A DNA stretch of 31,894 bases from a virus. The notes beneath the pieces are model-generated. The model was not told the DNA's origin and made no database searches. It saw nothing but the letters and a program-made list of their open reading frames with translations. Positions 23,803 to 31,894 of this stretch are shown piece by piece. A program made the position numbers and the translations under genes. Positions within the stretch are counted from its first letter, which is position 1. Each line of letters starts with the position of its first letter. The DNA lies in IMG/VR virus record IMGVR_UViG_3300034104_001908, positions 1 through 31,894 of that record; one strand, written 5' to 3'.

Positions 23803-26800
23803 ATGGCAATGGTTCCTCAAAATATGACCCCTGTATATGACGGAGCGGGTAAGCTGATAGGTTATACCCGTAGCCTTCCTAATGTTGCATATATTGTAAT
23901 GGAAAATAATGCAGCAACATTTTACTCAGAAGATGGTTCCATGATAATGAGAAATCCATTAACACCGGAATTATTACAGAACCTAGAATACAAAGTAATG
24001 GATTCATACGGGACGGATGGACCAAATTCATATGAATATCCATCGGGTGATACGAGTGTCCCAATTATAGAAAATCCCGTTATAGTTACAAATACACCTA
24101 TAATATTGGATAGGACAAAAATAATACAAACCGATATTGGTGGAGAACCGACCATATCAAGTATACGATCATCAACATCTGGAACTGGTGGAACTGGTGG
24201 AACTATTGGAACAAATCCTCCACCATGGGATCCATCAAAACCATGTCCTACTGTCTTACGTTTAGACTATAAAATTAATAGCGACTATGCAATTGATTTA
24301 TCAGAAATTGCAAAAGAAGTACAAGATTTCATTAGTATTACCGGTGCAAGGCCGTCTGAAACTATTGAAAATGGTAGAACTGTAAGAAAATATATTATAG
24401 ACCCGTGTGTATTTTTAAGAAATGCAAAAATACCATCACAGGCCATACTTGACATATATAACTCAACAACCGATAAAGGTGGAAGTACATTACGATTTGA
24501 AGCCGATATAAATTCATCGGTGACAAAAAACATCAGTATTCGTGATGGTTTAACTGATTATAATGCAAGACCCACATATTTTGATAGATTATGTGATTTA
24601 ATGCAAAAACAAAGTTTTAGCAACGGTGTTAAAACTACTGACATGTATGTTGTATTTGATTATGAATACACAGATAGAGCTGGTATTGTACATAGAGTTT
24701 ATTTTACTGCAAGAGTTTATATAGATGCAAATGGAAGATGTGTTTGCGTAAAACAAACACTTGAAAACTGTGACTGTAAAAAATACACTTTAAGTTTAAG
24801 AAACTTACGAGTAGTTAGTGAGCCAGGTCAAGGGTTTGATTACTCAACAACACATGATCCAAGTAGTCCTTGGTATAATAGAAATCTACCAGCCGATAAA
24901 CAAAAAGTTTGTTTCTTAAAATCGGATGTATGGAGATGTTGTATTAACAGTGCCGGTGAAGTTATCGGTTCTGAAAAAGTTGGTGAAATACTACTTGGAA
25001 AATCATACCAGTCAACTGAATGGGTTGATTGTATAATAAATGGTGTAGCTGGTAAAAAGATAAAAGTAACACAATACTTTTTGATGGAAGATTTTAAAGA
25101 TGGGGCATTTTTACAATTTAGATTTGATTCTGTATTTAAATCAAGACCAAGAAATGTTTCATTTAAGTTTCCAACTGCTGATTTAAGAGGTGATGAATAT
25201 TACATAAACCAAAGAAATGATTTATATTGGTCTGATTGTGACAGTTCTGTAAAATCGACTTGGGGCGATTACATCTCTCAAAAATTAATTGGAGTTACCG
25301 ACGGAACAATAAAAGAGTTTATTCAATATTTTGCAGATATAACTTCTGGAACAAATAGAAAAGTAAACAATAGACCTTTATGGAGACCGGGTGGTTCAAT
25401 AGTTCAGAATGGAGTATTGACATCAAATCCATCCGAATTATCACTCGTACTAACTTGTGGTTCTGATGAAGGCGATTGTATTCCAGAGCCAGTAACACCA
25501 CCACCAACCGCAAAGGAACCAACAAAGTATTGTGTTATCGTTGATTCTTTCCAGAAGGCAAATGAAATAGATTCTGGACAACACGTAATATCTGACGGTC
25601 CAAGAAAAGGTGAAATACTACCGGCGTATACTGGTGGAAGAAATACTGGCGGTCTTTGGATTGCCGGTGGCATACGATACGGTAATGTAGTTTATGATGG
25701 TATAAATCCAGATGGATTTAATGCTCTTACAAAATTTATTGAATTTTCAAAAACATTTGTACCCGGTCCAACATCAACAACACGAGGCAACAGAGTAAAT
25801 CTTGCATCAGAAGGATTACCATGTGAAACTGGTATTTTTGAAACAACAACAAGTTCAAATATAGAACAATATCAAAAGTATAGAATTTGTTATACTATAA
25901 GTGAAGAGACAGGAAAAGAAGGTAGACTTATAGATGTTCAAATTCAACCAGGAAATGCTGGAACATTTAATGGAAACACAATATTTTCGAATGGTACACC
26001 AATTCTTGATCCAAATTCAAGAGAATACGATCCAAACGGTGGTTGTTGTGAACGTTTAACTTGGCCTGACAATTGGGTTCGTAATAAAGATTATGTAGTT
26101 CCTGGTGCATCAATTATCCAATCACTAAATATGCCACCGGCAAATACACCGTATCTTGATTATGATGCATCTAGTGAAGAACTAATCATGAAAGATAGTT
26201 GTGGTTGCGAAATGATTCCAATTGCAGATATTTGGTGTTACTATAATGGTAGTAAAAAGTTCAAGTGGAGATCAAAAAATGTAAATGATCCAACAACACA
26301 CACAGGAAAACCAATTGCAGTACCAGATGAAAGATGTATTGGCGACGGAGCAAAGGTATTCCATCCATTTGATATAAGAAAAGATATATCTTATTCTGTT
26401 AGAAAGGATAAAACATCAGGTTTATTTGATGGAGAACAAAGTTTAAATTGTTATTTAACTTCTTCATTTACATCACCAAATGTAAAATCTTTTTACTATG
26501 CCGTAAATGATTGTTTGGACTGTGCAAAATCACCTTACTTTACTGTATCTTATGGTAATTATAAGGGATCGGGTTCTCTAACCGTAAACTCCGACCCAAA
26601 CAACACAAAAACATATTCAGATGCAGTTTATTCTCAGCATCAATTGTTATGTAACGAGGCATCTCGTTCAATAGATGGAATTTTAACACTTCCTAAATTT
26701 ACATTTGTAAGTGAAAGTGTTCAAATAGAATCTGATGATATTTACGTTGTAAATTTTTACAGAGCAGGTCTTTCTGATAAGTTGGATCCGGGTAATTTCC

Positions 26801-27465
26801 AAATCAATATGTCATATTTAAGTGGAAGTTTTTACTCAAATAGTGTACATACTGGAAGTAATGTCAAGGTTGGAAGCGGTCGTATAATGCAGTTTATTGA
26901 TAATTCGGATGATTTTTCACAAAGATACTTGTGTGAAGATGATGTTCTAACAAGTTATGATATAGTCTCTGGTTCTCTTGAAAACGGAAAATATCAAGAC
27001 GCATCTATCAACTCTTACGGTAGAGTATATCCATCACTTGGTGTAGTAGTATTTCACCCTAAACGATTAAACGAGATTTTAGGATTTAACACGGTAACTG
27101 GAAGTAATATCGCAGGTGATAATGCATTCAAATTATTTACATCAATAAGTGGTGCAGCCGCACCAACAACAGGAAGAACAGAACTCCATCCAATGTTGGC
27201 AAGGAATGTAAACTATAAAGTAACACATCATTATTCTGTACGACTTTATAAAGGACAATCAAACTACAGTAATAATCCAACATATGTAACTGGTTCAAAG
27301 AATAGAATATTTGATAAATGTTTTATAAATCAACCACAAACGTATGTTACTTCTGTTGGTTTGTATAATGAAAACCTTGAACTATTGGCGGTTGCTAAAC
27401 TAACTAGACCTCTTAAAAAAGACTTTGACAGTGATTTGTTAATTAAGATACGGCTAAATTGGTAA
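23803..27465 (+). CDS. Array paralogue 3: large Cys-rich virion protein with C-terminal shared module
   Basis: The protein has 1220 residues. Residues about 860-1220 are the shared module (KLDPGNFQINMSYLSGS, FNTVTGSNIAGDN, FKLFTSISGAA, QSNYSNNPTYVTGS, TYVTSVGLYNENLELLAVAK). The N-terminal 860 residues are beta-rich with a Gly/Thr linker (about 127-140, from a 9-bp tandem repeat) and unusually many cysteines: about 29 in the whole protein, including CVC and NCDCKK near residue 310-330, WRCC, GGCC and SCGC. The pairs suggest disulfides or bound metal. No known fold is recognised. Because neighbours have few or no cysteines, this may be a bound-metal or redox-sensitive part of the tail. It has no good SD and starts five bases after the previous stop. 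Confidence 0.75.
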   Translation: MAMVPQNMTPVYDGAGKLIGYTRSLPNVAYIVMENNAATFYSEDGSMIMRNPLTPELLQNLEYKVMDSYGTDGPNSYEYPSGDTSVPIIENPVIVTNTPIILDRTKIIQTDIGGEPTISSIRSSTSGTGGTGGTIGTNPPPWDPSKPCPTVLRLDYKINSDYAIDLSEIAKEVQDFISITGARPSETIENGRTVRKYIIDPCVFLRNAKIPSQAILDIYNSTTDKGGSTLRFEADINSSVTKNISIRDGLTDYNARPTYFDRLCDLMQKQSFSNGVKTTDMYVVFDYEYTDRAGIVHRVYFTARVYIDANGRCVCVKQTLENCDCKKYTLSLRNLRVVSEPGQGFDYSTTHDPSSPWYNRNLPADKQKVCFLKSDVWRCCINSAGEVIGSEKVGEILLGKSYQSTEWVDCIINGVAGKKIKVTQYFLMEDFKDGAFLQFRFDSVFKSRPRNVSFKFPTADLRGDEYYINQRNDLYWSDCDSSVKSTWGDYISQKLIGVTDGTIKEFIQYFADITSGTNRKVNNRPLWRPGGSIVQNGVLTSNPSELSLVLTCGSDEGDCIPEPVTPPPTAKEPTKYCVIVDSFQKANEIDSGQHVISDGPRKGEILPAYTGGRNTGGLWIAGGIRYGNVVYDGINPDGFNALTKFIEFSKTFVPGPTSTTRGNRVNLASEGLPCETGIFETTTSSNIEQYQKYRICYTISEETGKEGRLIDVQIQPGNAGTFNGNTIFSNGTPILDPNSREYDPNGGCCERLTWPDNWVRNKDYVVPGASIIQSLNMPPANTPYLDYDASSEELIMKDSCGCEMIPIADIWCYYNGSKKFKWRSKNVNDPTTHTGKPIAVPDERCIGDGAKVFHPFDIRKDISYSVRKDKTSGLFDGEQSLNCYLTSSFTSPNVKSFYYAVNDCLDCAKSPYFTVSYGNYKGSGSLTVNSDPNNTKTYSDAVYSQHQLLCNEASRSIDGILTLPKFTFVSESVQIESDDIYVVNFYRAGLSDKLDPGNFQINMSYLSGSFYSNSVHTGSNVKVGSGRIMQFIDNSDDFSQRYLCEDDVLTSYDIVSGSLENGKYQDASINSYGRVYPSLGVVVFHPKRLNEILGFNTVTGSNIAGDNAFKLFTSISGAAAPTTGRTELHPMLARNVNYKVTHHYSVRLYKGQSNYSNNPTYVTGSKNRIFDKCFINQPQTYVTSVGLYNENLELLAVAKLTRPLKKDFDSDLLIKIRLNW
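24181..24207 (+). repeat. Short 9-bp tandem repeat encoding a Gly-Thr linker
   Basis: Two exact GGAACTGGT units and a third imperfect one (GGAACTATT) encode GTGGTGGTI in the linker between N-terminal parts of the large Cys-rich protein. Slippage could vary the linker length. It is too short for firm conclusions. Confidence 0.6.
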
Positions 27466-27466
27466 T

Positions 27467-30085
27467 ATGGCTAAATGTGTTCTCGATCTAACGGACGTAG
27501 GTTCCTATGGTAATTTAGGAGGGGCATACGGTACATATCAAGCAGAGTCTATATTAATAGATTCTATTGCACAGTTGGAATTATTTAGATATAATGCACT
27601 AGAAAGAGTTCCTGGTGTTTTACCTTGGCCTGCAATAACCGAAATAGTTGTTGAAGACACAGAACTATATCCAAATAATAGAAACGGCGAAGAAGTAGTT
27701 TCTATATTTGATTTTATAGATTCTTTGAGAGACCCTATAAATCCACAAATTTTAAAAAAACGTTCAAGTGAATCAGTTGGTATTTTTTTAACTGAATTAA
27801 TTACACCAGTTGGTTTGAGTGCATATCCGGACGGTAGAATAAATTTAAATATTGTAGGTGGTGATCCGTGTAAAAAAGGATTTTATGGGCTTATTGCTGA
27901 TAAATTTTTAGAGAAAATACCTGTTTATGAAATATGTTATGTTCCAAGAACTATTGCATATTCAACATTACCAAGAACAACAATAGCCAGAGCCAAACGT
28001 GTTAGTGATTTAACCACTGAGTCTTTTGTAAATAGAAGAGGACCACTTGTAATATCGGATGAAATATCTATCCGTTCTGGTAAAGGTATTTCAATAATGG
28101 ATGATTTAGTTGCATGTCCACCAGTTGATCCTGGAATATTTTTTGCAACAGATATTGATTTTGGTGAAATTGAATCAGGTGTGGTGGATATTAAAGATGT
28201 TTTATTATATAATAGAACTTCCCCAACACCACCAAATACAGGTGAGATTACATTATTAGACATAACTCCAAAAGAACATCCAAATTTTAAAATTTTGGAT
28301 TTCAATCATGGTGGTGGATTTTCTCAATTAACAAAATCTCCATTAGATTTATCATCAAATCCATTGATTATGCCGGCTGTGCCAAATTCTCCTTTTTCAT
28401 TTGGTGTACAGTATGACCCAAAAGACGATTTGGGTGTTACACATCAAATGGAAATAACATATTCAGTAGAAACGAAAACAAATAAACCTGAAGTTGTAAC
28501 CCAAGAAAAAATAACAACCAAATTAACTGGTATCGGGTATAACGTTAATGTTACCTGTTCTGATGCAAATTGGGGACAAGTTGATGTATTTAATCTAGAT
28601 AATCGAAAAGAAATAACAATACAAAATACGGGTACAAAAGATGTTTATTTGTACGATTACCAATTAACATCAAAAACGAATGGAAATTTTTTACTAATTT
28701 CAAAATTAGATGTTTCCAAGAAAAATCCTATTAGATTACAACCAAACGAAATTTATCCTATTGTTGTAAATTATAATCCAAATGGCATAGTCGGCACAGA
28801 ACACACGGCTCAAATTAGATTTTATTTTGCATATGACCATCCAAAACAAGGAATTTTGTCTGGTGAAGTCAAAGGAACAAAATTAACATCATATCTATCT
28901 GGAATCGGATATAGTGATCCAATTGATGATGTTATAGATGATGTTACTGGTGTAGTAACCGATGATGATAATGGTATATTTGTAACAAAAGTATTATCTG
29001 TTATTCTTGACAAATCGGTGACTGTACAAAAAAATAGAACATTCCCTCTTTGGAATTGTGTTGGTGATAGACTTTTTGAAATTTATACTGGTTCAAACGG
29101 TCAAAAAATGGATAAATACTATCTTCCTATCTATAACAAACCAGTTGGTGAACACGGTTCACATCATCAATTTGACATATCATACGGCCATGTAAATGGT
29201 TCAGGTTCGTCTTATTATGATGGTAATAATCTGATAGAGCTGAGTCCATCTAAAGCGATGTATAGAAAATATTTGATAGAATGTTATGGTAACATATCTG
29301 GTTCTGGAAATATTCCAAAAAAATTCAAGTTTAGAAATAATGTTGAGAGTGATTCTGTTTATTTTATACAACTAGATAGAGATGACTACAAGGATATGTT
29401 AGATCCTGGAAATTTTGAAATCTCGTTAGTTCCAATGTCCTCTAGTATAAATCAATTGTATAACACTGGAAGTAATTGCTATGTAAATACTTCATCGAGT
29501 ATTGTTTATAAACTAATAGATAATAGCAGTGATACAAAACAAGACAGAACAGATAGAAGTGGTTTAGATTCATTTTACTATATTGTATCGGGTTCAATAC
29601 AACAAGGTATTTATGATGATGATAATTCAAATGCATGGGGTATGGTATTTCCTAAAATGGGATTAATTATACTTGATGGGAATGTATTAGACCAATCATG
29701 TTCATTTAATACAGTGACTGCTTCTATTGATGGGGATAATATTTACAAGCTATTTTTGTCACTTAGTGGTTCAATGACAATATCTGACGCAAGACCTGCT
29801 TCCGAATCAATGTATGCACGTTCAGCAGAGAAATCACTTATACAAACATATTTTTGTAGAGCCAACCCAGATGAATTTAATTACTCTAATAATCCAACAT
29901 TTACATCAGGTTCACTAAACACGGTAAAGTATCAGTATTTTATAAAAGAACCACGAACATACATAACATCAATTGGTTTATACAATAAAAAAAATGAACT
30001 TGTTGCAGTTGGTAAACTTAAAAAACCATTACTTAAAACTGATAAAACTCAATATGTATTTCAAGTCAGAGTAAGGATAATGTAA
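27467..30085 (+). CDS. Array paralogue 4: virion protein with ASH/choice-of-anchor-D-like Ig domains and C-terminal shared module
   Basis: The protein has 872 residues. Residues about 1-215 are a unique N-terminal part. Two Ig-like domains follow, about 218-358 and 360-482: FGEIESGVVDIKDVLLYNRT, then WGQVDVFNLDNRKEITIQNTG with the end motifs KLTGIGY and SYLSGIGY. The pattern of W/F-G-x-V, then IxNTG, then PI-x-V-x-F/Y-P, then GxGY resembles ASH (ASPM, SPD-2, Hydin)-type or choice-of-anchor-D domains. Residues about 500-872 carry the shared module (MLDPGNFEISLVP, LIDNSSD, VSGSIQQGIY, FNTVTASIDGDN, FNYSNNPTFTSGS, TYITSIGLYNKKNELVAVGK). Such Ig domains in a phage tail protein could bind host-surface sugars or space the module. 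It starts two bases after the previous gene. Confidence 0.75.
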   Translation: MAKCVLDLTDVGSYGNLGGAYGTYQAESILIDSIAQLELFRYNALERVPGVLPWPAITEIVVEDTELYPNNRNGEEVVSIFDFIDSLRDPINPQILKKRSSESVGIFLTELITPVGLSAYPDGRINLNIVGGDPCKKGFYGLIADKFLEKIPVYEICYVPRTIAYSTLPRTTIARAKRVSDLTTESFVNRRGPLVISDEISIRSGKGISIMDDLVACPPVDPGIFFATDIDFGEIESGVVDIKDVLLYNRTSPTPPNTGEITLLDITPKEHPNFKILDFNHGGGFSQLTKSPLDLSSNPLIMPAVPNSPFSFGVQYDPKDDLGVTHQMEITYSVETKTNKPEVVTQEKITTKLTGIGYNVNVTCSDANWGQVDVFNLDNRKEITIQNTGTKDVYLYDYQLTSKTNGNFLLISKLDVSKKNPIRLQPNEIYPIVVNYNPNGIVGTEHTAQIRFYFAYDHPKQGILSGEVKGTKLTSYLSGIGYSDPIDDVIDDVTGVVTDDDNGIFVTKVLSVILDKSVTVQKNRTFPLWNCVGDRLFEIYTGSNGQKMDKYYLPIYNKPVGEHGSHHQFDISYGHVNGSGSSYYDGNNLIELSPSKAMYRKYLIECYGNISGSGNIPKKFKFRNNVESDSVYFIQLDRDDYKDMLDPGNFEISLVPMSSSINQLYNTGSNCYVNTSSSIVYKLIDNSSDTKQDRTDRSGLDSFYYIVSGSIQQGIYDDDNSNAWGMVFPKMGLIILDGNVLDQSCSFNTVTASIDGDNIYKLFLSLSGSMTISDARPASESMYARSAEKSLIQTYFCRANPDEFNYSNNPTFTSGSLNTVKYQYFIKEPRTYITSIGLYNKKNELVAVGKLKKPLLKTDKTQYVFQVRVRIM

Positions 30086-31836
30086 TGTCATTTCAATTTG
30101 GAAATAAGGTCTCTTTAATTTACAAAAAACTCAAACGGGGTGACTATGAGGTAAGACCATTTAAGATATTTAAGAAATGGGATTTTGCAAGTGACTCTGT
30201 TGAAAGTAAAGCCGGTGTACCAACATTCTATGAAAATTATGGAATAAAGATTTTTAGAGCATTTTATCCTGAAAATGATAAATATTTTGGAAATATTGCA
30301 AATATTTTTGGTTCCAACTACGAAAGAGTTTTTACAACACAAAGTCTTGATCCAAAATTACTATGGTATTACTTAGACCACACATTTTACACAAACCATT
30401 TTCCAGATAAAATTCCACAGATTAATGTAACTTCAAAAGCAAGACTTGCTCACTATGAAAGTTCTTCTTTGTTTGTTATACCACAGGATGTTTTTGGAGA
30501 AGGTATAAAACCTGGATCATTTATTCTAAATCATAGTGGTTCATCATCTGCGTTTGTATATCAACTAAAAGATGATTTACATGGAAATTTAGTAGATCAA
30601 TCATACGATACATCAAAAATAATTGACCAATCAAGATGCCAATTGTATATAGGCTTTAATGAAAAGTACAGAGAATATAATTTTAGGAATAAACAATCTG
30701 CATTTGTAAATGATGAATCACCATTACAGAATATTGTTGAGTATGTTCTTCCAAAAAATATTTCGTATGGCGTTGGTATACCAACAACTTCACCAGTTTC
30801 ATCGAGTGGAACTTGTGCTATATTAAATGGTGGTTATTTTAAAGTTGTAACAAAAGAAAATTTCAATCTGAATAGTAAGAATAATTTTGCTGTTAGTTTT
30901 TGGTTAAATGTTCCACCAACACAGTCAAACTATGACTATGATTATAATTGTATATTGGATAAAAGAACATACCAATTAACAACACAGCTTGATAGAAAAA
31001 CTGGTAAAACTTCTAACGTTTATATATCAAATCCTTCACCACAATATCCATTTGATATACGTGTAACCAATCACACTAGTCCAACTCCACACAAAATAGT
31101 CTTCTCACATTCAGCCGGCCTTGAGAGTATAACTTTAACTTCATCCGCATCACTTACACCGGGTGCATGGTATCATGTACTTTGTCAAAAGAGTGGTTCT
31201 ACCGTTGGTATATGGTTGAATGGTTCTACGGACATAACAGGTTCATTTTCAACAAGAAATCCTGTTGCAAATGATAGAGAAATATTTATCGGCGGAAATG
31301 GTACAACATCTGGAATGTTATCTGGCTCATTAGATGAGTTCAGAATTTATAACAAAGGTTTGACTAATACAGAAATACAAGCTCTATCCAATAATTCTTT
31401 TAATCTTGGATACGCATATCAAACAAATGTAGTTGGTAATGTATTTTATAATTATGGCATAGCCGTAATATCAGATCCAAGACCAAAGTACGCGAACGCA
31501 ATTTTAGGAAGAACTGGTAGTTTTGACTATAATGGTAGAACAAACGGTTTTTGGGGTTCATTTAGAAGCACAGTTACATTTTTTGAACATGAGATAATTT
31601 GTAGACTTAAAAAGAACGAATTTAATTTTAGTACAAATCCAACGTTAAGAAAAGACAATCAAATGAATACATCTTATCCAAAGGATTTTGCAACAAGTTC
31701 ATTCTTCAATCCGTACATAACAACAATAGGTCTGTATAATGATAATATGGATATGGTTGCTGTTGCTAAATTGGCAAATCCACTAGAAAAGAGAGATGAC
31801 GTAGATATGAACATAATAGTAAGGTTCGACGTATAA
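30085..31836 (+). CDS. Array paralogue 5: virion protein with LamG lectin-like domain set inside a divergent shared module
   Basis: The protein has 583 residues. The N-terminal part (about 1-200) begins MSFQFGNKVSLIYKKLKRGD and includes HYESSSLFVIPQDVFGEGIKPGSFIL, which lines up with the FYRARVGDKLDPGNFELNI element of the module. Residues about 245-435 form a LamG/concanavalin-A-like domain (NFAVSFWLNVPP, LTPGAWYHVLCQKSG, IWLNGSTDITGSF, GSLDEFRIYNKGLTNTEIQ). From about 450 on the module resumes: IICRLKKNEFNFSTNPTLR and YITTIGLYNDNMDMVAVAKLANP. So the lectin-like fold appears to be placed between two halves of the module. LamG folds often bind glycans, so this is a candidate receptor-binding protein. 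Its ATG shares a base with the previous stop (TAATG), with AAGGA eight bases upstream. Confidence 0.78.
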   Translation: MSFQFGNKVSLIYKKLKRGDYEVRPFKIFKKWDFASDSVESKAGVPTFYENYGIKIFRAFYPENDKYFGNIANIFGSNYERVFTTQSLDPKLLWYYLDHTFYTNHFPDKIPQINVTSKARLAHYESSSLFVIPQDVFGEGIKPGSFILNHSGSSSAFVYQLKDDLHGNLVDQSYDTSKIIDQSRCQLYIGFNEKYREYNFRNKQSAFVNDESPLQNIVEYVLPKNISYGVGIPTTSPVSSSGTCAILNGGYFKVVTKENFNLNSKNNFAVSFWLNVPPTQSNYDYDYNCILDKRTYQLTTQLDRKTGKTSNVYISNPSPQYPFDIRVTNHTSPTPHKIVFSHSAGLESITLTSSASLTPGAWYHVLCQKSGSTVGIWLNGSTDITGSFSTRNPVANDREIFIGGNGTTSGMLSGSLDEFRIYNKGLTNTEIQALSNNSFNLGYAYQTNVVGNVFYNYGIAVISDPRPKYANAILGRTGSFDYNGRTNGFWGSFRSTVTFFEHEIICRLKKNEFNFSTNPTLRKDNQMNTSYPKDFATSSFFNPYITTIGLYNDNMDMVAVAKLANPLEKRDDVDMNIIVRFDV

Positions 31837-31894
31837 TGAAAAGAAATGCAGTTGCGATAAAACACGGGTTTCGTTCTGGTCTTGAAGATACAAT
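31836..31894 (+). CDS. Start of a gene resembling phage endonuclease I (Holliday junction resolvase), truncated by window end
   Basis: Only the first 19 codons and two bases are visible: MKRNAVAIKHGFRSGLEDT. The KHGFRSGLED segment resembles the beginning of T7-type endonuclease I (gp3), where AFRSGLEDKVSKQL starts the catalytic domain. That enzyme cuts branched DNA such as four-way junctions before packaging. The ATG shares a base with the preceding stop (TAATG). The assignment rests on a short match and needs the rest of the gene. Confidence 0.55.
   Translation, partial: MKRNAVAIKHGFRSGLEDT

Noticed and set aside
24181-24207. Tandem 9-bp units considered as CRISPR or regulatory repeat
   Set aside because: There are only three units with no spacers, in frame and coding for a Gly-Thr linker.
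27937-28305. 122-codon reverse-strand open frame
   Set aside because: It lies wholly opposite a supported virion gene and its translation shows no domain; all recognised genes are on the + strand.
1-31894. tRNA genes, CRISPR arrays, insertion sequences, integrase or attachment sites
   Set aside because: No cloverleaf-like segments, spaced repeats, transposase or recombinase motifs were seen; gaps between genes are all below about 100 bases.

Overview
The window is a 31.9 kb piece of a strictly lytic-looking, T4-like contractile-tailed dsDNA phage (myovirus), probably an uncultured environmental one. The evidence is a late sigma factor of the gp55 type, a baseplate hub protein (gp5 type), baseplate wedge proteins gp25 and gp6, and a long series of virion proteins. 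All genes lie on the + strand, are packed with overlaps or gaps of a few bases, and are AT-rich by eye (GC not computed). No integrase, tRNA, IS element or CRISPR array was seen. The host cannot be named from this sequence; no photosystem or other host-diagnostic gene is present.

Layout. (1) About 1-6.5 kb: auxiliary and small genes. These are a 5'-truncated flavin-dependent thymidylate synthase (ThyX), two small unknowns, a possible methyltransferase-fold protein, a small membrane protein, an Hsp20 chaperone, a UV damage endonuclease (UvsE/UVDE), a small unknown, a multi-pass membrane protein with a coiled coil, a Cys4 mini-protein, a ClpP-type serine protease and another small membrane protein. 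A clear intrinsic terminator separates hsp20 from uvsE. (2) 6.5-7.7 kb: gp55-like late sigma factor and an unknown helical protein. (3) 7.6-20.6 kb: baseplate. It holds the gp5-like hub without a lysozyme domain, a separate two-domain peptidoglycan hydrolase (GH19-like plus M15 peptidase), an unknown, gp25 (TTG start), gp6, a DNRLRE-like protein, a coiled-coil protein, and a 1445-residue protein carrying a P2 gpI/gp7-like motif, a lectin-like domain and seven 17-18-residue repeats. (4) 20.6-31.8 kb: a conserved-looking virion protein, then five consecutive large genes that all end in versions of the same roughly 130-370-residue C-terminal module, with different N-terminal parts (Cys-rich region, ASH/choice-of-anchor-D-like Ig domains) and, in the last one, a LamG domain that seems to split the module. 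(5) The final 59 bases begin a gene whose N-terminus resembles phage T7-type endonuclease I (Holliday junction resolvase).

How it fits together: the first block supplies nucleotide synthesis, DNA repair and proteostasis functions; gp55 would switch on late genes from TATAAATA-type promoters (one exact copy is visible at 1585-1592); the remainder builds the baseplate, its cell-wall-cutting enzyme and its peripheral, probably host-contacting, proteins. The most unusual part is the five-gene paralogous array at 21.5-31.8 kb and the repeat domain at 19638-20012.
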